Below, in pieces: positions 20,720 to 28,859 of a stretch of DNA of 56,107 nucleotides. The translations under genes were made by a program, and so were the position numbers. Position 1 is the first letter of the stretch. Every line of letters starts with the position of its first letter. The notes under the pieces were generated by a model. The model ran no database searches. It saw nothing but the letters and a program-made list of their open reading frames with translations, and was not told the DNA's origin. Origin of the DNA: JAIRTY01 sp050257395 (GTDB lineage Bacteria; Actinomycetota; Actinomycetes; Streptosporangiales; Streptosporangiaceae); NCBI GenBank assembly GCA_050257395.1, contig JBLMWU010000244.1, positions 1 to 56,107 on the forward strand. Direction: 5' to 3'.

Positions 20720-21202
20720 CCCGCACTCCTCCCCTCATGAGCCTGCCCACGTTCCTGGCCCCAGTGTCGCGTGCCAGGGGATAGGCCCGGCGGGCGGCAT
20801 GGGATCGTGCCGGGGCCGGGCGGCGGGAATGCAGGCCAGCGCCGCTGCGCCCTCGTGATGGGGCGCTTACGCCAAGGAATCCTACGGGATCAGCCGATCG
20901 TGTTTCAGGCCCAATACCCGCTGGGCCGGCAACAGGCTTCCGGGGCCGGGCCGGCAACAGGTGTCCGGGCGAGCAAACGGCGCCCCGGTGGGGCGCCGCT
21001 GCCTGGCACGTCAAGCCGGGTTACCAAGCGTGCACCTTCAGTCTGCCGGCCAGTCCACCCGGGGCGGGCGATGCTCCTGCCCGCTCGCCGTCGCAGTCCT
21101 GGCTCGGCTCGCCTCCCGCGGCTGGTCGCGCGTGGGTGCCCGGTTGCCGTGCTCCTTGACCTCTTTCTACGCCGGATCAGCGCGGATGCAAAGGCCGGGG
21201 CG
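20720..21202. other. 483-bp intergenic stretch with repeats and a hairpin
   Basis: No frame here looks coding. It contains two direct copies of GGGCCGGCAACAGG (about 20931-20967) and a perfect eight-base inverted repeat at 20979-20997. It lies between the stop of the HAD-IB gene and the start of the holin-like gene, both on the minus strand, so it probably holds a terminator and the promoter of the holin-ephE-DUF309 group. Confidence 0.5.
20979..20997. terminator. perfect 8-bp stem-loop
   Basis: GGCGCCCC-GGT-GGGGCGCC forms a perfect stem with a three-base loop. There is no U-run. It is placed to terminate transcripts leaving the HAD-IB gene; it might instead be an operator. Confidence 0.4.
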
Positions 21203-21955
21203 TCACGAATTCGTTATCCCGATGGAATCGGGGTACACATTCGCGGCGCTGTTGCGGGCCGGGCCGGCCCCGGAGCCGAAGGCCAGGATGGGCCAGCCGC
21301 GCTGCTCGGCGATCCTGCGCAGCGCCCGGTCCGGGTTGACCACCCGCGGATGGCCCACGACCTCCAGCAGCGGCAGGTCGGTCACGGAGTCGCTGTAGGC
21401 GTAGCAGTCGGGCAGCAGGTACCCGCGCTCGTCGGCCAGCTCGCGCACCCGGCTGGCCTTGGCCTCGCCGTAGGCGTAGAACTCGAAGTTCCCGGTGTAG
21501 CAGCCGTCCAGGATCTCCATCCGGGTGGCGATCACCGACGAGGCCCCGAGCATGGCCCCGATCGGGCCCACCATCTCCTGCCCGGACGTGCTCACGATGA
21601 CCACGTCCTGGCCGGCGCCCCGGTGCTCCAGCAGCAGCGCCCGGGCCTCGGCGTAGACGAGCGGGGTGATCAGGTCCTCCAGGTGGCGGGCGACGATCTC
21701 GCCGACCCGGTCCGCTGGCCAGCCCCGGCAGAGCTCACCGACCTGGGCCCGGATTTTTTCCATCCGCTGGTGGTCGGCCCCGGCGAACCTGAACAGCGCC
21801 TGCGCGAGCGCGCTGCGCATCGCGTCACGCATGCTGATCAGGCCATACCGGTAGAACGAGGGGCCGAACGCCAGGGTGCTCGACTTGGAGATGATGGTCT
21901 TGTCCAGGTCAAAAAACGCGGCCACTGGTATTTGGCTCTCGACGAGACTGCCCAC
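21203..21955 (-). CDS. HAD-IB family hydrolase (SerB-like phosphatase)
   Basis: A 250-residue haloacid-dehalogenase-superfamily protein. Motif I is FFDLDKTI (nucleophile D16, acid D18), motif II VSTSGQ, the Lys region GEAKASRV and motif III YSDSVTDLPLLE. It belongs to subfamily IB (SerB/CicA-like; Rv3661 in M. tuberculosis lies near the marP locus). The substrate may be a phospholipid headgroup or phosphoserine; this is unresolved. The GTG start at 21955 has a TATGCT -10 box 8 nt upstream (21964-21969), so the transcript may be leaderless. Confidence 0.88.
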   Translation of the reverse strand: MGSLVESQIPVAAFFDLDKTIISKSSTLAFGPSFYRYGLISMRDAMRSALAQALFRFAGADHQRMEKIRAQVGELCRGWPADRVGEIVARHLEDLITPLVYAEARALLLEHRGAGQDVVIVSTSGQEMVGPIGAMLGASSVIATRMEILDGCYTGNFEFYAYGEAKASRVRELADERGYLLPDCYAYSDSVTDLPLLEVVGHPRVVNPDRALRRIAEQRGWPILAFGSGAGPARNSAANVYPDSIGITNS

Positions 21956-22046
21956 GATCCGGCAGCATAAGGGTTAAAGACGGCGATTGATGGCATCTGC
22001 GCGTGACCGGTTGGTAACTTGGACTCAGCGCTCAGGTGACAGCGCC

Positions 22047-24521
22047 TCAGGCTTTGCTGGATGCCGGCTGGGACCGCTCTGCGGGACGGGCCGTGCGGCG
22101 ACCCCCGCTCTCCCCCCCGGCGGGGGTCGCCCCATTTTTGGAGAACGTTTGCAGCGGCGTCAGCGCCGCCCGCAGCAGCTGCAGCGCGCCGTCCTTGGAC
22201 AGCGGCTCGTTGCCGTTGCCGCACTTGGGTGACTGGATGCAGGACGGGCAGCCGGCCTGGCACTCGCAGCTGGCGATGGCGTCCGCCGTGGCGGCCAGCC
22301 AGTCGGCGGCCACCGCGAACCCGCGTTCGGCGAACCCGGCGCCGCCCTCGTGGCCGTCGTACACGAACACCGTCAGCTGGCCGGTGGCCGGATGGAGGTC
22401 GGCCGACACGCCGCCGATGTCCCACCGATCACAGGAGGCGAACAGCGGCAGCAGGCCGATTGCGGTGTGCTCGGCGGCGTGCGCCGCGCCCGGCAGGTCC
22501 ACCCCGCGGCTGGCCAGCGCGGCCCGCTCCGCGCCGCCCACGGTCCACCAGACGGCCCGGGTGCGCAGCGCCCGCGCTGGCAGGTCCAGCGGGACCTCGC
22601 CCAGGAACTGCCCGGTCTCCGGGACGCGCCGGGTGAACGACACCACCTGCCGGACCACGTCGACCTCGCCGAAGTGGACGGCCGCGCCGCCCAGCGCCGC
22701 CCGGCTGAGCTCGGCCGTCACCTCGATCGCGGTGACCTCCCTGGCCGAGGTGGCGTAGCCCGGGTCGCCGGCCCGCACCAGCGCCACCCGCTCGGCGAGG
22801 TCGAGGCGGCTGACCACGTAGGTGTCGCCCTGGTGCAGGTAGACGGCGCCGGTGTGCACGAGCACCTGGGCGGACGGCTCGTCTACCGTGCCCACCAGCC
22901 GCCCGGTCGGCTCCTCCACGATCCGGACCGGGCGGCCGCTGGTGCCGCGCAGGCCGCCCGGGCGGCCCGGCCGGCCCCGCCGGGTCCAGTACAGGCGGGC
23001 ACCGCGGCGGCGCAGCATCCCGTCGGCGACCAGCGTGCCGGCCAGCTCCGCGGCGCCCGGGCCGAACGCGGCCAGGTCCGCCTCGGAGAGCGGCAGCTCG
23101 GCCGCGGCCGCGCACAGGTGCGGCGCCTGCACGTACGGGTTGCCCGGGTCCAGCACGGTGGCCTCCACCGGGCGGCGCAGCACGTCCGGGTGATGGACCA
23201 GGTAGGTGTCGAGCGGGTCGTCCCGGGCGATCAGCACCGCGACCGCGCCCCGGCCCGCCCGCCCGGCGCGGCCCGCCTGCTGCCACAGCGCGGCCCTGGT
23301 CCCGGGCCAGCCGGCGATGAGCACCGCGTCCAGGCCGGTGTAGTTGACCCCCTGCTCCAGCGCGGTGGTGGCGGCCAGGCCGGTGATCGCCCCCGAGCGC
23401 AGCGCGGCCTCCAGGCCGCGGCGGTCCTCGGCCAGGTAGCCGGAGCGGTACGCGGCCACCTGCCCGGCCTTGGCGGGCGCGCCGCTCTCGCGCAGCAGCC
23501 GCCGCGCCGCCAGCGCGACCGACTCGGCGCCCCGGCGGGAGCGGGTGAAGGCCAGCGCCGGGACGTCGCTGGCGACCAGGTCTGCGAGCAGGTCGGCGGC
23601 CTCGGCGGTGGCCGCCCGCCGGACCGGCGCGCCGGCCTCGCCGCGCCCGCCGGTCAGCGGCGGCTCCCACAGCCCGAAGATGACCGGCCCGTGCGGTGCC
23701 CCGCTCTCGGTGATCGGGATCGCGTCCCGGCCGGTGAGCAGCCGGGCGCAGGCCGCGGGCTCACTGATGGTGGCCGAGGCCAGCAGGAACGCCGGCCCGG
23801 GCGGCGGGCCGCCGTCGCCGTCCCGCCCGGCGGCGGCCGCGCCGGCGTGGTGCGCGGCGACCCGGTGCAGCCGCCGGAGCACCTGCGCGACATGGGAGCC
23901 GAACACCCCCCGGTAGCCGTGGCACTCGTCGACGATCACGTACGCCAGGCGGCGGAAGAAGCCGTTCCACCGGGTATGCCGGGGCAGCAGCGACTGGTGC
24001 AGCAGGTCCGGGGTGGTGAGCAGGTAGGTGGCGTGGCAGCGGGCCCACTCCCGCAGGCCGGCCGGCGTGTCGCCGTCCACCACGGCGGCCGCGATGCCGG
24101 GGATGCCGAGAGCCTGGACGGCCCGCAGCTGATCGGCGGCCAGCGCCCGGGTGGGCGCCAGGTACAGCGCGGTGCCACCCTCCAGCACCGCCGTCAGGGC
24201 CGGCAGCAGGTAACCCAGGGACTTGCCGGAGGCGGCCGGGGTTGCCACGATCACGTCCTGCCCAGCGCGGGCGAGCTCGGCCATGGCGGCCTGGTGCGCC
24301 CACGGGTGCGGCATCCCGCTGGCGGCCAGGGCGGTGATCAGGGTTTCGGGTGCCCAGTCCGGCCATGCCGCCACCCGGCCGGGGCGGGCCTCGATGTGCT
24401 CGGCGTGGACCAGCCGGCCCGAGCGCGCCCCGCGGCCGAGGATCCGGGCGGCGGCAGCCCCGGCGGCCAGGCCGGGATCTGCGGGGAGGCTGCCGCCCGC
24501 TGGCGGCCGGGAAAGCTGCAT
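22047..24521 (-). CDS. DEAD/DEAH-box helicase with DUF1998 zinc-binding C-terminus (MrfA/YprA-like)
   Basis: An 824-residue superfamily 2 helicase. Motif I is ATPAASGKS (K100), motif II DECH (198-201), motif III SAT in LASATISE, motif VI QQAGRAGR. The C-terminal DUF1998-type domain ends with a Cys cluster CECQAGCPSCIQSPKCG near residue 750, the zinc site of MrfA helicases, which in Bacillus act in mitomycin-lesion repair. The start was moved to ATG 24521, where AGGGGCG precedes it and homology begins; an upstream extension of 68 residues is not supported. Divergent from bldG, as in Streptomyces (SCO3550 and SCO3549) and similar to Rv3649. Confidence 0.92.
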   Translation of the reverse strand: MQLSRPPAGGSLPADPGLAAGAAAARILGRGARSGRLVHAEHIEARPGRVAAWPDWAPETLITALAASGMPHPWAHQAAMAELARAGQDVIVATPAASGKSLGYLLPALTAVLEGGTALYLAPTRALAADQLRAVQALGIPGIAAAVVDGDTPAGLREWARCHATYLLTTPDLLHQSLLPRHTRWNGFFRRLAYVIVDECHGYRGVFGSHVAQVLRRLHRVAAHHAGAAAAGRDGDGGPPPGPAFLLASATISEPAACARLLTGRDAIPITESGAPHGPVIFGLWEPPLTGGRGEAGAPVRRAATAEAADLLADLVASDVPALAFTRSRRGAESVALAARRLLRESGAPAKAGQVAAYRSGYLAEDRRGLEAALRSGAITGLAATTALEQGVNYTGLDAVLIAGWPGTRAALWQQAGRAGRAGRGAVAVLIARDDPLDTYLVHHPDVLRRPVEATVLDPGNPYVQAPHLCAAAAELPLSEADLAAFGPGAAELAGTLVADGMLRRRGARLYWTRRGRPGRPGGLRGTSGRPVRIVEEPTGRLVGTVDEPSAQVLVHTGAVYLHQGDTYVVSRLDLAERVALVRAGDPGYATSAREVTAIEVTAELSRAALGGAAVHFGEVDVVRQVVSFTRRVPETGQFLGEVPLDLPARALRTRAVWWTVGGAERAALASRGVDLPGAAHAAEHTAIGLLPLFASCDRWDIGGVSADLHPATGQLTVFVYDGHEGGAGFAERGFAVAADWLAATADAIASCECQAGCPSCIQSPKCGNGNEPLSKDGALQLLRAALTPLQTFSKNGATPAGGESGGRRTARPAERSQPASSKA

Positions 24522-24701
24522 CGCCCCTAGTGTTACATCACTGTTTACCGGGGGAGCTGAGATGCCGCCGCGCGTGAACTCGTGTAGACATGACGTCAGC
24601 GCGTGATTGAATGCGCGACGGGGCCGCACACCTCCCCCCGGAGGCGCGTGGCCGTGCCTGGTTGCAGGATGAGACAACAGTCGCACGGCGCTGGAGGATT
24701 C

Positions 24702-25052
24702 GTGGATCTGAAGCTGGACCACCACACCAAGGACGGGATCGAAGTCGTCGATGTGGAGGGCGAGATCGACGTCTACACCGCCCCCCGGCTGCGCGAGCTA
24801 CTCATCGAGCTGGTCAATGTCGGTCACTACCAGCTCGTGGTGAACATGGAGAAGGTGGAGTTCCTGGACTCGACCGGCCTGGGGGTGCTGGTCGGCGGGC
24901 TCAAGCGGGTCCGGGCGCATGACGGGTCGCTGGACCTGGTGTGCACGCAGGAGCGCATCCTCAAGATCTTCCGGATCACGGGACTGACGAAGGTCTTCGG
25001 CATCCACGACACCGTGGACGAGGCCATCGCCGCCCGGAAGTCAGAGAAGTAG
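24702..25052 (+). CDS. bldG: anti-sigma factor antagonist BldG (STAS domain)
   Basis: A 116-residue STAS-domain protein nearly identical in layout to Streptomyces BldG: EVVDVEGEIDVYTAPRLREL, then FLDSTGLGVLVGGLKRVRAH and LVCTQERILKIFRITGLTKVF. The phosphorylated serine is Ser57 in LDSTGLG, the exact BldG position. When dephosphorylated it should bind anti-sigma factors and free sigma factors for development and stress. Start GTG 24702 with GGAGG (24693-24697) just upstream. The 180-bp divergent region before it has a CCTCC-CCCC-GGAGG dyad (24631-24644) that could pair with the ribosome site. The neighbours match the Streptomyces locus. Confidence 0.95.
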   Translation: MDLKLDHHTKDGIEVVDVEGEIDVYTAPRLRELLIELVNVGHYQLVVNMEKVEFLDSTGLGVLVGGLKRVRAHDGSLDLVCTQERILKIFRITGLTKVFGIHDTVDEAIAARKSEK

Positions 25053-25077
25053 CCCGCCCGAGCAGCTGACCCCGCAG

Positions 25078-25536
25078 ATGGCCACGGTCGAGATGAGCTT
25101 CACGCCGCTGCCGGCGCACGTCCGGACGGCGCGGCTGGTGGCCACGGCGGTGGCCAGGCGCAGCGGGGTGGATGAGGCACTGCTGGACGAGGTGCGCCTG
25201 GCCGTGGGCGAGGCATGCTCCCGCGCCGTCGAGGCGCATCAGCTCCACTGCCCGGGCGAGCCGGTCCGGGTCGCCCTGACCGGCACCCGTGAGCGGTTCG
25301 AGGTGGTGGTGAGCGACTGCGCGGCCGGGGAAGGCCGCGGCGGTGCGGCCGCCGGGCAGGAGCCGGGGAAGCAGGCCGCCGCGAACGGCACCGGCCAGGA
25401 GACCGCCGTTCTGCCGCAGGAACTCGGCCTGGCGGTCATCGCCGGGCTGGCGGATGACGTGGAGATCGCGCGCACGGACGAGGGCCTGAGCATCAGGATG
25501 AGCTGGCCGTCCGCGGCGGAGGCGGCCGCGCGCTGA
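25078..25536 (+). CDS. BldG-partner anti-sigma factor (GHKL ATPase fold, ApgA/SCO3548-like)
   Basis: A 152-residue protein that follows bldG by 25 bp, as SCO3548 (apgA) follows bldG in Streptomyces. It has the RsbW/SpoIIAB-like N-terminal fold (FTPLPAHVRTARLVATAVARR) and the helix DEVRLAVGEACSRAVEAHQ. The usual N-box Asn (EACxNAV) is Arg here, and the G1 motif D-x-G-x-G is replaced by SDCAAGEGRGG followed by a 25-residue Gly/Ala/Gln-rich insert. ATP binding or kinase activity is therefore doubtful. It probably binds BldG and/or a sigma factor, as part of a partner-switching module. Confidence 0.85.
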   Translation: MATVEMSFTPLPAHVRTARLVATAVARRSGVDEALLDEVRLAVGEACSRAVEAHQLHCPGEPVRVALTGTRERFEVVVSDCAAGEGRGGAAAGQEPGKQAAANGTGQETAVLPQELGLAVIAGLADDVEIARTDEGLSIRMSWPSAAEAAAR

Positions 25537-25664
25537 CCGGCCGGCCGCCCGGTCCGGGGCCGGGCAGGGTGGCGGATGGGGCGCGGGTGACGCCAGCGCC
25601 ACACGGATACGCGGCAATCTGGTCAACGGGCGTGTCGCGCTGCGCAACGAAAATTGACCCCGGC

Positions 25665-25694
25665 TTACCATTCGCTGGCAACCCTGCGTAGAAT
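25665..25694 (+). promoter_or_regulatory. candidate promoter of hppA
   Basis: TTACCA (25665-25670), an 18-bp spacer and TAGAAT (25689-25694) form a housekeeping-like promoter about 125 bp before the hppA start. The remainder of the 284-bp gap (25537-25820) holds no gene; a GTCAA...TTGAC inverted pair flanks 25622-25658. Confidence 0.45.
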
Positions 25695-25820
25695 CCCGGA
25701 CCTGTCCACGTGGCATCCGCGTGACGTCCCTGCGCGACCGGGCACGGTCGCCGTGGCAGTGCCCTGGATGGCTTACCAAGCACGCGCGGAATGCCGTGTG
25801 CCCCCTGTCAAGGAGGACTG

Positions 25821-28208
25821 ATGTCTACGCTCAACCTCGCCGCTGGCGGGGCGGTCGTGAGCGGCAGCAACCTGACCCTGGTGGTCGTGGTGGCCGTGAT
25901 CGCGCTGCTCGCCCTGGCCGTGGCTGGCTGGCTGGTGAGGGAGGTACTCGCGGCCGACCAGGGAACCGAGAAGATGCGGGAGATCTCCCGCGCGGTCCAG
26001 GAAGGCGCCGCCGCCTATCTGCGGCGGCAGTTCCGGACCCTCGGCGTCTTCGTCGTGATCATCTTCTTCGTGCTGCTGCTCCTCCCGGCAGACTCCGCGG
26101 GCATCCGGTGGGGACGGTCGATCTTCTTTATCGTCGGCGCCCTGTTCTCGGCGCTGACCGGGTTCACGGGGATGTCGCTCACGGTCCGGGGCAACCTGCG
26201 GGTGGCGGCCGCGGCCCGCGAGACCGGTGAGCGGCACGCCATGCGGATCGCGTTCCGCACCGGCGGCGTGGCGGGCATGTTCACGGTCGGGCTGGGCCTG
26301 TTCGGCGCCGCGGTCGTGGTCCTCATCTACCGCTCGAGCGCGCCGCTGGTGCTGGAGGGCTTCGGCTTCGGCGCCGCCCTGCTCGCCATGTTCATGAGGG
26401 TCGGCGGTGGCATCTACACCAAGGCGGCGGACGTCGGCGCCGACCTGGTCGGCAAGGTGGAGCAGGGCATCCCCGAGGACGACCCGCGCAACGCGGCCAC
26501 GATCGCCGACAACGTGGGCGACAACGTGGGCGACTGCGCGGGCATGGCCGCCGACCTGTTCGAGTCCTACGCGGTCACCCTGGTGGCCGCGCTGATCCTG
26601 GGCAAGGTGGCCTTCGGCAACGCCGGCCTGGTCTTCCCGCTGCTCGTGCCGATGGTCGGCGTGATCACCGCGGTGTTCGGGATCTTCGTGGTCCGGCCGC
26701 GGGCGAAGGACCGCAGCGGCATGAGCGCCATCAACCGCGGCTTCTTCGCCTCCGCCGTCGTCTCGCTCATCGGCGTGGTCATCCTTACGTTCGTCTACCT
26801 GCCGTCGTCTTTCAGCCAGCTGACCGGCGTCACCGACCCGGCGATCCTGCACCACGGCGGCAACCCCCGCTGGCTGGCGATCGGCGCGGTCATCATCGGC
26901 CTGGTGCTCGCCAGCGCCATCCAGCTGCTGACCGGCTACTTCACCGAGACCACCCGGCGCCCGGTAAAGGACATCGGCGAGAGCTCGGTCACCGGCCCGG
27001 CCACGGTCATCCTGTCCGGCGTCTCCACCGGGCTGGAGTCGGCGGTCTACTCGGCCCTGCTGATCGGCGGCGCCGTCTACCTGGCGTTCCTGCTCGGCAC
27101 CGGCAACGCCACGCTGGCGCTGTTCGCGGTGGCCCTCACCGGCACCGGCCTGCTGACCACCGTGGGCGTCATCGTGTCCATGGACTCCTTCGGCCCGGTC
27201 ACCGACAACGCCCAGGGCATCGCCGAGATGTCCGGCGACGTCACGGGCGAGGGCGCGCAGATCCTCACCAAGCTGGACGCGGTCGGCAACACCACCAAGG
27301 CGATCACCAAGGGCATCGCCATCGCCACCGCCGTGCTCGCGGCCACCGCCCTGTTCGGGTCCTTCCGGACCACGGTGGAGGCCGCGCTCGGCAGCGCCGC
27401 CAAGTCGTTCAGCCTGTCGGTGGACCAGCCGAACGTGCTGGTCGGCGTCATCATCGGCGCCGCAGTGGTGTTCATGTTCTCCAGCCTGCTGATCATGGCG
27501 GTGGGCCGGGCGGCCCAGCGGGTCGTCATGGAGGTGCGCAACCAGTTCCGCACCCACCCGGGGATCATGGACTTCACCGAGAAGCCCGAGTACGGCGCGG
27601 TGGTGGACATCTGCACCCGCGACTCGCTGCGCGAGCTCGCCACCCCCGGTCTGCTGGCCGTGCTCACCCCGATCGCGGTCGGGTTCGCGCTCGGCTACGC
27701 GCCGCTCGGCTCCTACCTGGTCGGCGCCATCGCGGCGGGCGTGCTGATGGCCATCTTCCTGGCCAACTCCGGCGGCGCCTGGGACAACGCCAAGAAGCTG
27801 GTCGAGGACGGCAACTACGGCGGCAAGGGCTCGGAGTCGCACGCGGCCACGGTCATCGGCGACACGGTGGGCGACCCGTTCAAGGACACCGCGGGCCCGG
27901 CCATCAACCCGCTGATCAAGGTGATGAACCTGGTCTCGCTGCTGATCGCCACCAGCGTGGTCAAGTACGCCAGCAACACCGGCCTGCGGGTCGGGGTGGC
28001 GGTGGTGGCGGTGGGCATCGTGGTCGGCGCCATCGTCTGGTCCAAGCGCCGGTCGGCCGGCATCACGGCCGGCGGCGGCGACGGGCAGGCGATCGCCGGC
28101 GGCGAGGGCCCCGGCGGCACCGCCGCGGCCGCGGCGGTGCCGGGCCAGCCCACCGGCAGCGCGGCGGAGTCGGAAGCGGCCGCCGAGACGGCCAAGCCAG
28201 CCAGCTGA
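25821..28208 (+). CDS. hppA: K+-independent H+-translocating membrane pyrophosphatase
   Basis: A 795-residue, roughly 16-helix membrane protein that hydrolyses pyrophosphate to pump protons. Catalytic motifs are DVGADLVGKVE, DDPRNAATIADNVGDNVGDC and the C-terminal GDTVGDPFKDTAGPA. In GNTTKAITKG the Lys (K493) replaces the Ala of K+-dependent enzymes, so it should not need potassium. The start ATG 25821 follows AGGAGG. It ends in a Gly/Ala-rich cytoplasmic tail. Location behind bldG and its partner is the same as SCO3547. A strong hairpin follows the stop. Confidence 0.96.
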   Translation: MSTLNLAAGGAVVSGSNLTLVVVVAVIALLALAVAGWLVREVLAADQGTEKMREISRAVQEGAAAYLRRQFRTLGVFVVIIFFVLLLLPADSAGIRWGRSIFFIVGALFSALTGFTGMSLTVRGNLRVAAAARETGERHAMRIAFRTGGVAGMFTVGLGLFGAAVVVLIYRSSAPLVLEGFGFGAALLAMFMRVGGGIYTKAADVGADLVGKVEQGIPEDDPRNAATIADNVGDNVGDCAGMAADLFESYAVTLVAALILGKVAFGNAGLVFPLLVPMVGVITAVFGIFVVRPRAKDRSGMSAINRGFFASAVVSLIGVVILTFVYLPSSFSQLTGVTDPAILHHGGNPRWLAIGAVIIGLVLASAIQLLTGYFTETTRRPVKDIGESSVTGPATVILSGVSTGLESAVYSALLIGGAVYLAFLLGTGNATLALFAVALTGTGLLTTVGVIVSMDSFGPVTDNAQGIAEMSGDVTGEGAQILTKLDAVGNTTKAITKGIAIATAVLAATALFGSFRTTVEAALGSAAKSFSLSVDQPNVLVGVIIGAAVVFMFSSLLIMAVGRAAQRVVMEVRNQFRTHPGIMDFTEKPEYGAVVDICTRDSLRELATPGLLAVLTPIAVGFALGYAPLGSYLVGAIAAGVLMAIFLANSGGAWDNAKKLVEDGNYGGKGSESHAATVIGDTVGDPFKDTAGPAINPLIKVMNLVSLLIATSVVKYASNTGLRVGVAVVAVGIVVGAIVWSKRRSAGITAGGGDGQAIAGGEGPGGTAAAAAVPGQPTGSAAESEAAAETAKPAS

Positions 28209-28223
28209 GCTGGGAAGCTGAGC

Positions 28224-28260
28224 GGGGCGCGGCAGCCGGCCAGGCCGGCCGCCGCGCCCC
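28224..28260 (+). terminator. hairpin terminator after hppA
   Basis: GGGGCGCGGC (28224-28233) pairs perfectly with GCCGCGCCCC (28251-28260); the loop itself contains a smaller GGCC/GGCC stem. It begins 16 bases after the hppA stop. There is no U-tract, as is common in high-GC actinobacteria. Confidence 0.6.
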
Positions 28261-28311
28261 GCGGCATGTCCGCGGCCGGGATGCCCGGCCACCGGGGAAG
28301 GGATCCGGGAC

Positions 28312-28809
28312 ATGAGCGAAGGCGGCGGGCGCACCCTGGTGGTGCTGCGGCACGCCAAGGCGGCGCACGAGCCCGCCCTGGCCGACGAGGACCGGCCGCT
28401 GACCGGCCGCGGCAGGCGCGACGCCGCAGCGGCCGGGGCGTGGCTGCGCGGGGCCGGGCTGATCCCCGGCCTCGTGCTGTGCTCGCCCGCCCGCCGCACC
28501 AGGGAGACCTGGCAGCAGGTCAGCGGCGCCCTGGCCCAGCCGGACGGGCCCGCGGCGGAGTTCGACCGCCGGCTGTACACGGCCGGCGCCGACGGCCTGC
28601 TGGACGCCGTCCGGGAGACCGCCGCCGGGGTGGAGGTGCTGCTGCTGGTGGGCCACAACCCCGCGTCCCATCAGCTGGTGTACGACCTGACCGGGGAGTG
28701 CGACTCGTTCCCCACCGCCGCCCTGGCGGTCATCAGCCTGCCCGGCGGCTGGGCGGACGCCGCACCCGGCGCGGGCACCCTGGCCCGCTTCTGGTCGCCG
28801 CGCGGCTAG
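28312..28809 (+). CDS. SixA-type histidine phosphatase
   Basis: A 165-residue member of the histidine phosphatase superfamily. The catalytic RHAK motif has His14; the second His is in LLVGHNPAS. RPLTGRGRRDAAAAGAWL and SPARRTRETW complete the SixA pattern. SixA enzymes dephosphorylate phosphohistidine on proteins; the target here is unknown. A Shine-Dalgarno-like GGGGAAGGGAT precedes the ATG. It converges on serB with about 50 bp between the stops. Confidence 0.88.
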   Translation: MSEGGGRTLVVLRHAKAAHEPALADEDRPLTGRGRRDAAAAGAWLRGAGLIPGLVLCSPARRTRETWQQVSGALAQPDGPAAEFDRRLYTAGADGLLDAVRETAAGVEVLLLVGHNPASHQLVYDLTGECDSFPTAALAVISLPGGWADAAPGAGTLARFWSPRG

Positions 28810-28859
28810 CTGTCCGCCCCGCCACGCCCCGCGCACGCCAGCAGGCAGGTGAGCGGTGC

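Noticed and set aside
20931..20967. Two GGGCCGGCAACAGG copies as a CRISPR-like or attachment repeat
   Set aside because: Only two copies with an 8-10 base gap and no array, cas gene or integrase.
24525..24725. 68-residue N-terminal extension of the helicase
   Set aside because: It overlaps the bldG control region, has no helicase homology, and a better start with AGGGG precedes ATG 24521.
25773..28658. A minus-strand open frame of about 960 codons opposite hppA
   Set aside because: Same shadow effect; hppA carries every catalytic motif on the plus strand.
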